This document shows positions 49,103-58,261 of a DNA stretch of 64,000 bases, in pieces; the stretch's first letter is position 1, and the number at the start of each line of letters is the position of its first letter. The translations under genes and the position numbers were made by a program. This DNA is from JBJHBP01 sp050485645 (GTDB lineage Bacteria > Pseudomonadota > Gammaproteobacteria > Steroidobacterales > Rariloculaceae), in assembly GCA_050485645.1 (NCBI GenBank), contig JBJHBT010000015.1, forward strand, positions 38,038 to 102,037, read 5' to 3'. The notes beneath the pieces were generated by a model. It saw only the letters and a list, made by a program, of their open reading frames with translations. It searched no databases and had not been told where the DNA came from.

Positions 49103-50620
49103 CTATCCAAGAATCAGTTTGGCAAGCGGATAGCCGATCACGGTCAGCAGGAACGAGTGCAGCAGCACAACGACGATACCCAGCCGTGCCATCGTGCTCA
49201 CCCGCAGGTAGCCCGACCCGGCCACAATCGCATTGGTTGGCGTACCCGAAGGCAGCAGGTACGCCAGCGACAGGCCGATGGCGATCACCATACCCACGGC
49301 CAGCGGTGAACCGATGCCCAGGGTGCTGGACAGCGTCAGTCCGATCGGCATGAAGATGGTCAGCGACACAAGATTGGAAATCACACTGGTCAGAACGATC
49401 AGGCCGAGCAGCAGCACAAACACGAAGACGTACTCGGACAACCCCGACAGCGCCGGTTCCATGGTCGTTCGCAGATAATCGGGAATGCCGGTATCGGCGG
49501 CGCCGATCGCACCGCCCAGGGCAAGAATTCCGGCGAGGAAAATGATCATTCCCCAGTCCACGCCGTTAACCCATTCCTGCCAGGTGAGAACATATTCGCG
49601 CTTGCCGTCACCGGCCGGCGTCAGACACATCGCCACGGGGATCAGCAACGCCGGCACCGCAAGGCTGAAGCGGCTGCCGATGGTCGCGGCGGTGTCAGCA
49701 GAGATCAGTCCCTGATCGCCGAACACGCGCGCGAAATCCGGCACCATCCACAACAGTACGGCAACGCCCATCCATATCAGTGCACGCTTCTCTGACTTCG
49801 GCATGGGCCCGAGCTTGTCGCGCTCCCGGTCGATCAGATCCACGGTCTCCGGTCGCGCGAACGCACTGGCATCGGCTCGCGCGATGTAGCGCAGTATCAG
49901 GTAGGTGGAGCCGGCGAAGATCAGCGCCATCGGCAGGCCAACCATGGTCCACTGCGCGAACGTGATCGTCGTGCCGGTGGTTGCGGCGATCATCGCGATC
50001 GCCACCGGATTGCTGCCATGCGCGACGGGCGTGGTTGACCCGCCGATGTTGGCGCCCCAGCAAATCGTCAGTGCGTTGAGTTCGGCGAATGAATCACCCT
50101 TCCTCACCCCGACGGCGCGATAGATGGTCAGCGCCAGCGACAGCCACACAACGGTGATTACGGTGTTGACGACGATGCTGCTGAGCAGCGTCGCGGACAG
50201 CAGGAACATGAACATGAAACGGTGCGGATGGCCACGCACCCAGTTCGATCCCAGCAGCGTCAGCGCAAAGCGCCGATTGAAACCGGTGGCTTCCAGTGCC
50301 GCGCCAAGACCGAATGCACCGATCGTGAACCAGATCACCCAGTTGGTGGACGGCGCGAATGCCTCGACGACCTCCAGTCCGCCCAGCAGCACGCCAGCGG
50401 CGAGTGCCGTCACGGCGGTCATCGCCAGCGATACCGGGCCCGTGATCCACCAGATGACGGCGAAGGCCAGCAGACCAAGACGGATCATGCCGACCGGGGT
50501 AACCGGCTCGGGCGGCGGCAGGAACAGAAATACGGCCAGCGTCAGCGGGCCGGCATACAGACCGAAGCGTTGCACGGGGGTATAGCCCCGCGGGCTCATG
50601 GAATCGTCGGAATCGCTCAC
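49103..50620 (-). CDS. SLC13/DASS-family sodium:anion symporter
   Basis: 505-residue membrane transporter with about 11-12 helices and two DASS signatures: the first helix-pin region SSIVVNTVITVVWLSLAL with NIGGSTTPVAHGSNPVAIAM, and the second, SVISNLVSLTIFMPI with LLPSGTPTNAIVAGSGYL. SNT/PTN-type motifs bind Na+ and the carboxylate or sulfate. Location next to cys genes suggests sulfate uptake, but dicarboxylates are equally possible. The start is GTG 50620 (GGGGAG just upstream) or ATG 50599. Confidence 0.85.
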   Translation of the reverse strand: MSDSDDSMSPRGYTPVQRFGLYAGPLTLAVFLFLPPPEPVTPVGMIRLGLLAFAVIWWITGPVSLAMTAVTALAAGVLLGGLEVVEAFAPSTNWVIWFTIGAFGLGAALEATGFNRRFALTLLGSNWVRGHPHRFMFMFLLSATLLSSIVVNTVITVVWLSLALTIYRAVGVRKGDSFAELNALTICWGANIGGSTTPVAHGSNPVAIAMIAATTGTTITFAQWTMVGLPMALIFAGSTYLILRYIARADASAFARPETVDLIDRERDKLGPMPKSEKRALIWMGVAVLLWMVPDFARVFGDQGLISADTAATIGSRFSLAVPALLIPVAMCLTPAGDGKREYVLTWQEWVNGVDWGMIIFLAGILALGGAIGAADTGIPDYLRTTMEPALSGLSEYVFVFVLLLGLIVLTSVISNLVSLTIFMPIGLTLSSTLGIGSPLAVGMVIAIGLSLAYLLPSGTPTNAIVAGSGYLRVSTMARLGIVVVLLHSFLLTVIGYPLAKLILG

Positions 50621-50882
50621 GAACTCCCCTGTCCCTGATATTTCTGAGCGACCAGTGCGGATCTGCCGCCTGCCGCAGACCGGATTCCGGCATTGCCGCA
50701 ACATCAGGGCGAGGAAGCCCGTACCGAACGTTTGCGCCCCTGGCCAGCTCCCCAGACGTGTGCATGGTCATTGTGTTTTCAGGCACTTTAGTCCGCGCCG
50801 CGACGCAGCGTCAACCTGGTCGGGCTGACCGAGCGCACGGTTTTCCGCCAATGCGCCGGATTGGCGATTGACGATCAACAGC

Positions 50883-50895
50883 GTAATATAGTAAC
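50883..50895. promoter_or_regulatory. Zur-box-like site upstream of zur
   Basis: GTAATATAGTAAC has the GT(T/A)AT...(A/G)TAAC frame of gammaproteobacterial Zur boxes but imperfect symmetry (3 of 5 arm bases). It lies 12 bp ahead of the zur start and would fit autoregulation. Confidence 0.35.
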
Positions 50896-50906
50896 CACAC
50901 CATCCA

Positions 50907-51407
50907 GTGGAGCCTTCGATGTCCGGAGCTCATGTCATCAGCGATTTCCCGAGCGGCAGGCACAACCACCGCAGCTGTGTGCAGACTGCACTGCGCCAGG
51001 CCGAAGCGGTGTGCGAATCACGCGGCATGCGGCTGACCGAGCTGCGCCGCCATGTGCTGGAACTGGTGTGGTCGCGCCACGGCCCGGTCAAGGCCTATGA
51101 TCTGCTGCGCATGATGGACGAAAGCAAGGGCAATCCCACGCCCAATACCGTGTATCGGGCGCTGGATTTTCTGCTCGAGGCGGGCCTGATCCATCGCCTG
51201 GACAGCCGCAATGCCTTCATGGGCTGCGGATCGCCGACAGTGGAGCATTCCGCGCAGTTTCTGATCTGTCGCGAATGCGGTTCGGCCGCCGAGATCCACG
51301 ACCCTGCGGTCAACCGCAATCTGCGCAGGGACGCCGAAGCGCTGGGCTTCACGGCCGATGCACCCACTGTGGAAGTGTCCGGCGTCTGCCCCGCCTGTGC
51401 CGAGTAA
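50907..51407 (+). CDS. zur: Zur, zinc uptake regulator (Fur family)
   Basis: 166-residue Fur-family repressor that binds DNA with Zn2+. The winged helix reads GMRLTELRRHVLELVWSRHG, then KAYDLLRMM and TPNTVYRALDFLLEAGLIHR. The regulatory part has the Cys4 structural zinc site, FLICRECGSAAEIHD and SGVCPACAE, the CxxC pairs typical of Zur. HSAQF and the FMGCG Cys fit the Zur rather than the Fur pattern. Start at GTG 50907 or ATG 50919 (MSGAHVIS). It heads the zinc-acquisition cluster. Confidence 0.92.
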   Translation: MEPSMSGAHVISDFPSGRHNHRSCVQTALRQAEAVCESRGMRLTELRRHVLELVWSRHGPVKAYDLLRMMDESKGNPTPNTVYRALDFLLEAGLIHRLDSRNAFMGCGSPTVEHSAQFLICRECGSAAEIHDPAVNRNLRRDAEALGFTADAPTVEVSGVCPACAE

Positions 51408-51445
51408 CACCGAGTAAGCCGGAAACCAGCCCCGGTGCGCCGGTA

Positions 51446-52801
51446 TCAATGGTCATGATCTTCATGACCGGCGGGATGACGGAACAACGCCAGGCGCCGG
51501 GGTTCACCCTGCACGCTGATGGAACCGTGGATCTCGAATTCGTTGTCCTCGATCTCGATTTCCAGCAGCGCGCCGCCCGCGGGATCAGTCACATAGACGT
51601 ACGAACCAACACTGCGCAGCAACGGCACCGTCCCCGAGCACTCGAAGCCGTTCAGCACTGCCAGCTGCGGTCCCTCACTCCAGTCATCGGCGTCGTACGC
51701 CCGCAGTACGCCATCGACTGTCAGCACCAGCAGGTGTTCGCCGCTGTCTTCGCGCAGTGTGTAACCACATTGCGGGGCCGGCAGTTCCAATAGATCGTCT
51801 TCGGACATCTGCCCGGCATCCGGGTGGACGCGGATGAACGCATCCGTACCCCAGGGCGCGAGCGCAAAACCCAGTGCCGGGTGTGCCGCGAAATTGGAAA
51901 TGCCGTTGGTCGCACCTTCCGGGAAGTCGACCTGATGCTCACTCCACTCGGTGGCGGCGTCGTGGTCGTGGGTGAGCACCAGCACACCGCCCTGCGCGTT
52001 TGCGCAGCCGAACAGGTAGTGGTCACCTATGACGGCATAACCATGCAGGCCACTGCAGCTGTTCGGGAATCCGGCCACTTCGGTGGTGCCCTCGAAGACG
52101 CGCACGCCTGTGCGCGCGGTGCTCCCCGCCACTCCACTCTCGGCGACACTCATGATCACGGCATCGTGTTCGGCCGGCAGCGAAACGCCATGGTGGCGGT
52201 TGCCGATCAGCACGTCCGCGGCCACGGGCGATGCGGCCGTCAGATTCGTCAGCGGAAACGTGATGGCATAGGCACTGTCCGTGAGGCCAGGCTCGCCATC
52301 GAAGAATGCGGATACACGCCCGTCGCGCGACACAATGTGCGCGATACGACTGGCGCCGAACTGGTCACCACTGATCTCATAGTCCAGCAACTGCGGAGGC
52401 TCAACCTCCAGGTGCACATGGTCGCCGTGTTCCTCGACCAGCACACCGGAGTCGAGAAAATTCACGCGATTGGCGGTACCGCGCAGATTGATCACGCCGA
52501 AGCGGCCATCCTCGGTTGTCGTCAGTCCGCTGAGATCGGCTGCATTGGCATCGGCGAAGGTATGCGTCCAGACGACATCGCCATCAGACAGGTTGTACAA
52601 CCGCAGCACGCCATTCTCATCGCTCAGCAACGCACGCAGGGCGCCGGCGACATGATCGTGGTGATGGCCGTTGTCGGGGCCATTCTGCTCCCCGCCACCG
52701 CCACTGCTGCTTGAGGTGCAGCCGGCAATGCCGGCGAATGCAACAGCCGGCAGCGCCGTGAGGGCCATTAGACGGATCAGTGCCCGGTAGCTGGATGGTT
52801 T
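51446..52801 (-). CDS. AztD-like periplasmic zinc metallochaperone, lipoprotein
   Basis: 451 residues. A signal peptide with lipobox (ALPAVAFAGIAGC) is followed by a Ser/Gly linker and the His-rich tract NGHHHDHVAG, then a seven-blade beta-propeller-like domain with HGDHVHLEVEPP, ANAQGGVLVLTHDHDAA and NGISNFAAHPALGFALAP. This is the pattern of AztD, which hands zinc to the AztC binding protein; no aztABC is in the window. It may instead pass zinc to ZnuD/Zrg components. GTG 52801 is preferred because AAGGAAA lies 6 bases upstream; ATG 52831 has no such site. A Zur box lies upstream. Confidence 0.72.
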   Translation of the reverse strand, partial: KPSSYRALIRLMALTALPAVAFAGIAGCTSSSSGGGGEQNGPDNGHHHDHVAGALRALLSDENGVLRLYNLSDGDVVWTHTFADANAADLSGLTTTEDGRFGVINLRGTANRVNFLDSGVLVEEHGDHVHLEVEPPQLLDYEISGDQFGASRIAHIVSRDGRVSAFFDGEPGLTDSAYAITFPLTNLTAASPVAADVLIGNRHHGVSLPAEHDAVIMSVAESGVAGSTARTGVRVFEGTTEVAGFPNSCSGLHGYAVIGDHYLFGCANAQGGVLVLTHDHDAATEWSEHQVDFPEGATNGISNFAAHPALGFALAPWGTDAFIRVHPDAGQMSEDDLLELPAPQCGYTLREDSGEHLLVLTVDGVLRAYDADDWSEGPQLAVLNGFECSGTVPLLRSVGSYVYVTDPAGGALLEIEIEDNEFEIHGSISVQGEPRRLALFRHPAGHEDHDH

Positions 52802-52887
52802 CACTCTCAGTTTCCTTATGGTGTACGCCATGATGTACGTCGCGATGGCAAGCGCGCGATGGCAAGCGTGTTGCCGAAGCCAATTAT

Positions 52888-52900
52888 GTTATTGTATAAC
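52888..52900. promoter_or_regulatory. Zur box between the AztD-like gene and znuD
   Basis: GTTATTGTATAAC is a perfect inverted repeat (GTTAT/ATAAC, 3-base centre), the core of known gammaproteobacterial Zur sites. It lies in the divergent promoter region, so one operator could repress both genes when zinc is plentiful. Confidence 0.75.
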
Positions 52901-52987
52901 GTTACTGGCGCGCAACTCGTGGACCCGGTCCACTGACAGCCAACGGTCTGTTCCGGACCGGCCAATCACCACGGAGAACTTCACGCA

Positions 52988-55054
52988 ATGAAACCTCGCA
53001 CGCTGTCGATCGCCGCGATCGGCATTCCGGCCCTCATCACCATCAGCTCCGTGGCGCATGCCCAGAACACATCTCCGGAACGCGGATCGGATGCCATGGA
53101 CGAAATCACCGTCCTGGGTATACCGCTGAACCGTCGCACCGATGAACTGGCTTCGCCGGTCACCGTGCTGCACGGTGACGCGCTGCTGCAGCGACGCCGC
53201 GCGACGCTGGGCGACACGCTCGAAAACCATCCCGGCATCCACTCCGACACCTTCGGCGCCGGTGCCAGCCGGCCGATGATTCGCGGACACACGGCGCCGC
53301 GCGTACGCGTGCTCTCCGACGGCTCCGAGATCATGGATGCATCCGCGATCTCGCCCGACCACGCGGTGGTGACGGAAACCCTGCTGCTCGACCGCATCGA
53401 AGTGCTGCAGGGGCCAGCCACGCTGCTGTATGGCGGTGCGGCGATCGGCGGTGCGGTGAACCTGATCGATCGACGCGTGCCGACAACGATGCCCGATGGC
53501 GGCCTGGCGGGCGAATTCGAACTCAGAGGTGGCACCGCCGACGCCGAACGCAGTGCGGCAGCCGGCTTCAGCGGCGGTGGCCGCAGCCTGGCATTCCGTC
53601 TGGAAGGCTCCCATCATCGCGCCGACGACTACCGGGCGCCGGATCGCACCGAACGCCGCATCGGCGGCAGCTACAGCGAGGGCTACAGTTTCTCGAGCGG
53701 TCTGTCGTGGATCACCGCGGACGGCTACCTGGGTGCCGCATTCACGCGCCGACGCAGCGAGTATGGCCTGCCCGGCCACAGTCATGAGTATGAGGACTGC
53801 CACCCGCATGGCACCGTCCTGCACTGCGGGGATCACGATCATGACCACGATCACGGGCATGGACATGAGCATGGTCATGGGCATGGGCATGGGCATGACG
53901 CACCGTTCGTCGAACTGCGCAGCGACCGATTCGATCTGCGTGGCGACTACCGCACACCGGCCCGTGCCATAGAAAAGATTCGCCTGCGTGCCGGATTCAC
54001 CGATTACGAGCACGATGAAATCGACCACGGCATCGCGGAAACCACATTCAGCAATCGCGGCTACGATGCACGCGTGGAAGTCGAGCGCCGCCCCGTGGGT
54101 TCCTGGCACGGTGTGGCGGGCATACAGACCGCACGCAGCCGCTTCAGCGCACTGGGCCTGGAGAGCTTCGTCCCCGAAACCACGACCCGCACGATAGCGG
54201 TCTTCGCTCTGGAGGAGTATCGTGCCGAAACTTGGCGTGCGGAACTGGCGGCGCGCCAGGAGTGGCAGGAGATCGACGTCGATGCACCACACCCGTGGAC
54301 GCGCCACCGGGCGTTTTCGGCCTCCGCGGGACTGACCTGGGCGCCGGTGCCGGATCTGTCGGTGGGCTTCTCCGCAACCCGGTCGCATCGCGCGCCTACG
54401 CCCCAGGAGCTGTATGCGGATGGCGTGCATCTGGCCACCAACACCTACGAAATCGGCGATCCGGGTCTGAAGCAGGAAACGTCACGCTATGTGGATCTGA
54501 CCCTGCGCCGCGTACTCGATCCGTTCACCTTCGCGATCAGCTTCTATCGCAATGAAGTGGACCACTACATTTTTGCCCGGACTTTGGACATGTACGAAGA
54601 CTTTCGGCTGATCCGCTATACGCAGAGCGATGCGCGCTTCGCAGGTGTCGATGCACAGGCGGGCTTTCGTTTCACGGATGGTCTGCGTGTCACCGTCTAC
54701 GGTGACTACATCCGCGGACAGCTGGCACGCGAGGCAGAGAATCTGCCGCGGATTCCGGCCGGGCGTCTTGGTGCCAGAGTCACGCACACCTGGCCTCAGT
54801 TCACCGCCGAGCTCGATTACCACCATGTATTCGAACAAGCGGATATCGCCGCGTTCGAAACCATCACGCCCGCCTACAACATGGTCAACGCGACGATCGC
54901 CTATCGGCTCCCCAACGTCCGTCTCAACAGCCAGATCTATCTGCGCGCGACCAATCTGCTCGACGAACCGGCCCTGAACCACGTCTCGTTCGTGAAGAAT
55001 GCGGCGCCGCTGATGGGACGCAATGCGGTGGTCGGCCTTCGTGTCGAGTTCTGA
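52988..55054 (+). CDS. znuD: TonB-dependent zinc receptor, ZnuD-like
   Basis: 688-residue outer-membrane receptor. After the signal peptide (IAAIGIPALITISSVAHAQ) comes a TonB-box-like DEITVLG, the plug domain (about 50-165, with ENHPGIHSDTFGAGASRPMI and VLQGPATLLYGGAAIGGAVN) and a 22-strand barrel ending in VVGLRVEF. An external loop near residues 275-315 is very rich in His and Asp (alternating H-D and G-H), as in ZnuD of Neisseria, where such a loop binds zinc. The Zur box upstream supports zinc uptake. MerC-like and ZrgA genes follow. Confidence 0.9.
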   Translation: MKPRTLSIAAIGIPALITISSVAHAQNTSPERGSDAMDEITVLGIPLNRRTDELASPVTVLHGDALLQRRRATLGDTLENHPGIHSDTFGAGASRPMIRGHTAPRVRVLSDGSEIMDASAISPDHAVVTETLLLDRIEVLQGPATLLYGGAAIGGAVNLIDRRVPTTMPDGGLAGEFELRGGTADAERSAAAGFSGGGRSLAFRLEGSHHRADDYRAPDRTERRIGGSYSEGYSFSSGLSWITADGYLGAAFTRRRSEYGLPGHSHEYEDCHPHGTVLHCGDHDHDHDHGHGHEHGHGHGHGHDAPFVELRSDRFDLRGDYRTPARAIEKIRLRAGFTDYEHDEIDHGIAETTFSNRGYDARVEVERRPVGSWHGVAGIQTARSRFSALGLESFVPETTTRTIAVFALEEYRAETWRAELAARQEWQEIDVDAPHPWTRHRAFSASAGLTWAPVPDLSVGFSATRSHRAPTPQELYADGVHLATNTYEIGDPGLKQETSRYVDLTLRRVLDPFTFAISFYRNEVDHYIFARTLDMYEDFRLIRYTQSDARFAGVDAQAGFRFTDGLRVTVYGDYIRGQLAREAENLPRIPAGRLGARVTHTWPQFTAELDYHHVFEQADIAAFETITPAYNMVNATIAYRLPNVRLNSQIYLRATNLLDEPALNHVSFVKNAAPLMGRNAVVGLRVEF

Positions 55055-55495
55055 ATGCGAGTCTTCGATCTCTCCGCGGTGACCCTGTCCGGCCTGTGCC
55101 TGGTGCACTGCCTGGCCCTGCCGATGCTGGTATCGCTGTCGCCACTGATCGGTGTGCTGGCCGACAACGAGCTGGCGCATACACTGTTCGTGATGGCGGC
55201 GGTGCCGGTGTCCGTGGCCGCCCTCGCGCCTGCGCTGCTGCGCGACAGCGGCCGTCACCCCTGGACGCTCGCTCTGCTTGCCGGGGCCGCCCTTGCATTG
55301 CTGATTGCGGGTGTCCTGGAATGGCCTGCCGAGGCATGGGAAACGCCGTTGACGGTTGCCGGTGCAACGCTGCTGGCCGCCGTGCACCTGTGGAACTGGC
55401 GCCGCTACCGGCACCACCGGCACTGCCATCCACCCATCGGCGGCCCGTCGGGCGGGCAGGTCGACGCGGTTTCCACAGCGAGACAGCCTGAGTGA
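55055..55495 (+). CDS. MerC-family membrane protein
   Basis: 146 residues with four membrane helices. GLCLVHCLALPMLVSLSPLI has the CxxHC motif of MerC-domain proteins, originally mercury transporters. The C-terminus is His/Arg-rich (RRYRHHRHCHPP). It starts at the base after the znuD stop, so it is co-transcribed. Such proteins are common next to zinc TonB receptors and may help zinc cross the inner membrane; that role is inferred. Confidence 0.82.
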   Translation: MRVFDLSAVTLSGLCLVHCLALPMLVSLSPLIGVLADNELAHTLFVMAAVPVSVAALAPALLRDSGRHPWTLALLAGAALALLIAGVLEWPAEAWETPLTVAGATLLAAVHLWNWRRYRHHRHCHPPIGGPSGGQVDAVSTARQPE

Positions 55496-55496
55496 T

Positions 55497-55509
55497 GTGA
55501 TAGCATTAC
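55497..55509. promoter_or_regulatory. Zur-box-like site upstream of zrgA
   Basis: GTGATAGCATTAC pairs GTGAT with ATTAC (4 of 5 arm bases) and lies 24 bp before the zrgA start codon. Spacing and likeness to the perfect box at 52888 suggest a second, weaker Zur operator. Confidence 0.5.
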
Positions 55510-55533
55510 CGGTATTCCGCACAGGAGACTGTC

Positions 55534-56220
55534 ATGACTGTTCGATCAAGTAACAGACTCCATCAGCGGCGCCTGGCCGCCTGTATCGGCGCCTGCCTCA
55601 TGTCCTCCGGCGCCACGGCCGAGGAGCTGCTCCACCACGGCGTACACCAGCACGGCGTCAGCCACATGGACATCGCCGTCATGGATGGCGAACTCGTGGT
55701 TTCTCTCCACGGTCCGATGACCAACTTCACCGGATTCGAGCACGCTCCGACAACCGCCGCGCAGCAGCAGGCCATTGACGCCGCGATACGCCAACTCAAT
55801 GATCCCGGCCGATTGATGACGATCGATCCGCAGGCGACCTGTTCGTTGCAGGACACCACCGTGACGGTGCCCGACTTCGGCGCCTCGACCGATCACGCTG
55901 GCCATGAACATGCCCCGGCATCGGGCAGGCATGGCCATGACAGTGCGCACCAGCACCAGCACCAGCACCAGCACCAGCATAGCCATGAAGAGCATCACCA
56001 CGACGAAGGGCATCACCACGGCCACGGCGCCGTCCACTACGATCTGGCCGCCGGCTACGCCTTCAGCTGCGACCGCGCTCCCCGCTGGCTCATGCTGGAA
56101 CCCGTGCTGTTCGAAGGGTTTCCCTGGACGCAGGCGCTGGAAGCCAATGTCGTGGGCCCCGATGTGCAAAAGCGCGACGAACTGAATGCGCGTTCGCGAC
56201 GCGTTGCGCTTGATCGCTGA
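55534..56220 (+). CDS. zrgA: ZrgA-like zinc uptake protein (DUF2796)
   Basis: 228-residue periplasmic protein. A signal peptide (LAACIGACLMSSGATAEE) precedes HHGVHQHGVSHMDIAVMDGE and LVVSLHGPMTNFTGFEHAP, the DUF2796 pattern. A central tract of about 40 residues is nearly all His with Gln, Glu and Asp and should bind several zinc ions. The C-terminal part has PRWLMLEPVLFEGFPWTQAL. In Vibrio cholerae ZrgA is part of the zrgABCDE zinc acquisition system. The His/Gln part is encoded by tandem CACCAG units. It leads an operon with the ABC and DUF3299 genes. Confidence 0.85.
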   Translation: MTVRSSNRLHQRRLAACIGACLMSSGATAEELLHHGVHQHGVSHMDIAVMDGELVVSLHGPMTNFTGFEHAPTTAAQQQAIDAAIRQLNDPGRLMTIDPQATCSLQDTTVTVPDFGASTDHAGHEHAPASGRHGHDSAHQHQHQHQHQHSHEEHHHDEGHHHGHGAVHYDLAAGYAFSCDRAPRWLMLEPVLFEGFPWTQALEANVVGPDVQKRDELNARSRRVALDR

Positions 56221-56247
56221 CCTGAGAGGAGTCAACGGCGTCCATTC

Positions 56248-56973
56248 ATGTCTGCCGCCGCACCATCAATCGCCCGCACAGCACTGGCCGCGCCGGCAGT
56301 GCGCATCAGCGATCTGTCGTTCGCGTGGCCGGGCGCAGCGCCAATCCTGACCGTTCATCACTTCGAACTGGCCCGAGGCGAGCGCGTGTTCCTGCATGGC
56401 GCCAGCGGCTCGGGCAAGAGCACGCTGCTCAGCCTCGTCGGCGGCGTGCTGCTGCCGGGTTCGGGCAGCGTTCAGGTTCTTGGTCAGGAACTGGGCGCCC
56501 TGCGCGGCGCCCGGCGTGATGCCCTGCGTGCGGACAGCATCGGGTTCATCTTTCAGATGTTCAATCTGCTGCCGTTCCTGTCCGTGGTCGACAATGTGGT
56601 TCTGCCGTGCCGGTTCTCGCCGCGGCGGCGCAGCGAAGCGATGCGCCGTGCCGGCAGTGCCGTCGACGAGGCGCGGCGCCTGCTGTCACGTCTGGGTCTT
56701 AGCGACGAAGCGATGCTGGCAAGACGGGTGGACACACTGAGCATCGGCCAGCAGCAGCGCGTCGCGGCGGCGCGCGCGCTGATCGGCAGGCCGGAGCTGA
56801 TCGTGGCCGACGAACCCACGTCCGCGCTGGACGCCGATGCGCGCAACGACTTTCTCGATCTGCTGCTCAACGAATGCGAGGCGGCCGGCGCCGCGGTGAT
56901 GTTCGTCAGCCACGACCGCGCACTGGGTGCGCGCTTCGATCGCCGGGTCGCGATGGGTGAGCTCAATGCGTGA
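56248..56973 (+). CDS. ABC transporter ATP-binding protein of the Zrg-like system
   Basis: 241-residue ATPase. Walker A GASGSGKSTLLSLVGG, Q-loop FIFQMFNLLPFLSVVDN, signature LSIGQQQRVAAARAL, Walker B LIVADEPTSALD and H-loop FVSHDRAL are all intact. It belongs to the LolD/MacB branch, which works with FtsX-like permeases rather than importers of the ZnuC type. Position after zrgA and before an FtsX-like permease and DUF3299 matches the Vibrio zrg operon. Its stop overlaps the permease GTG. Confidence 0.88.
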   Translation: MSAAAPSIARTALAAPAVRISDLSFAWPGAAPILTVHHFELARGERVFLHGASGSGKSTLLSLVGGVLLPGSGSVQVLGQELGALRGARRDALRADSIGFIFQMFNLLPFLSVVDNVVLPCRFSPRRRSEAMRRAGSAVDEARRLLSRLGLSDEAMLARRVDTLSIGQQQRVAAARALIGRPELIVADEPTSALDADARNDFLDLLLNECEAAGAAVMFVSHDRALGARFDRRVAMGELNA

Positions 56974-58250
56974 ACCCGATGTTTGAGCGCACACCGATTC
57001 TGTCCCTGGCACTGCGCAGCCTACGCAACCGGCGCAGCGCTGCCGTGCTGACGATTCTGTCTATCGCGATCAGTGTGACGCTGCTGCTGGGCGTGGAACG
57101 CATACGCACCGAAGCACGCGCCGGCTTCGCGAATACGCTGTCCGGCACAGACCTGATCGTCGGTGCGCGCGGCAGCGCCATCAACCTGCTGCTGTACTCC
57201 GTATTCCGCCTCGGCGATCCAACCAACAACATTTCCTGGCAGAGCTACCAGGCCATCGCCTCCGCCCCCGAAATCGCATGGACCATACCGATCTCACTGG
57301 GCGATTCGCATCGTGGTTTCCGCGTAATCGGCACCACACCCGACTATTTCGAGCACTACCGCTACGCCAGGACCCGGCAGCTGGAGCTGGAGCAGGGCCG
57401 GATATTCAACGATCTGTTCGACGCGGTGATCGGCGCCACGGTGGCCGAGGAGCTTGGCTACCGGGTTGGCGATGGGCTGGTCGTGGCGCATGGCACCGGC
57501 GGTACCAGCTTCGCACATCACGATGATCTGCCGTTCACGGTATCGGGCGTGTTGAAACGCACCGGCACCCCGGTGGATCGCAGCGTACACGTGTCGCTGG
57601 CCGCCATCGAAGCCATTCATATCGGCTGGGCGTCGGGCACGCGCCGTCCGGGGCAGAGCCTGGATGCGGACGAGGTGCGGGCGATGCAGCTGCAACCCGC
57701 CGCGATCACGGCATTCTTCGTTGGCCTCGAGTCTCGGCTGGCAACGTTCGCGATACAGCGCGCTATCAACGAGTACCGCCGCGAAGCGCTGATGGCGGTG
57801 ATTCCGGGTGTGGCGCTGCAGCAGCTGTGGAGCCTGATCGGTGTTGTGGAAACCGCGCTGTTCGTCATCAGCGCGCTGGTGGTGCTTGCCGGTTTGATGA
57901 CGATGCTGATTGCGATCCTGACCACGCTCAACGAACGTCGGCGCGAGATGGCCATCCTGCGCGCCACGGGCGCACGTCCCTGGCATGTGTTCGCGCTGCT
58001 GGTCAGCGAAGCCGGCATACTGGCCACGCTGGGTTCCCTGCTGGGACTTGCCACCACGTACGCCGTCATGCTCGTGGCGCGACCACTGATCGGTGACCGC
58101 TTCGGGGTATTCGTCAGCATTGGCCCGCCATCGGCCTTCGATCTGTCCATTCTCGGCGCGGTACTGGCAGCTGCGCTGCTGATAGGATTGATTCCGGCAT
58201 GGCGTGCCTACCGCAACGCCCTGGCAGACGGCATGACCATCAGACTATGA
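56970..58250 (+). CDS. FtsX/MacB-like ABC permease of the Zrg-like system
   Basis: 426 residues with the FtsX/LolC layout: one N-terminal helix (SAAVLTILSIAISVTLLLGV), a large periplasmic domain (about 40-285), then three C-terminal helices (LIGVVETALFVISALVVLAG, FALLVSEAGILATLGSLLGL, AVLAAALLIGLIPAW). The cytoplasmic loop MTMLIAILTTLNERRREMAI with LRATGARPW is the coupling motif to the ATPase. Such permeases usually drive mechanical or lipoprotein-handling work rather than direct substrate passage, which makes its role in zinc acquisition interesting. Start GTG 56970. Confidence 0.88.
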   Translation: MNPMFERTPILSLALRSLRNRRSAAVLTILSIAISVTLLLGVERIRTEARAGFANTLSGTDLIVGARGSAINLLLYSVFRLGDPTNNISWQSYQAIASAPEIAWTIPISLGDSHRGFRVIGTTPDYFEHYRYARTRQLELEQGRIFNDLFDAVIGATVAEELGYRVGDGLVVAHGTGGTSFAHHDDLPFTVSGVLKRTGTPVDRSVHVSLAAIEAIHIGWASGTRRPGQSLDADEVRAMQLQPAAITAFFVGLESRLATFAIQRAINEYRREALMAVIPGVALQQLWSLIGVVETALFVISALVVLAGLMTMLIAILTTLNERRREMAILRATGARPWHVFALLVSEAGILATLGSLLGLATTYAVMLVARPLIGDRFGVFVSIGPPSAFDLSILGAVLAAALLIGLIPAWRAYRNALADGMTIRL

Positions 58251-58261
58251 GGAGCAACACG

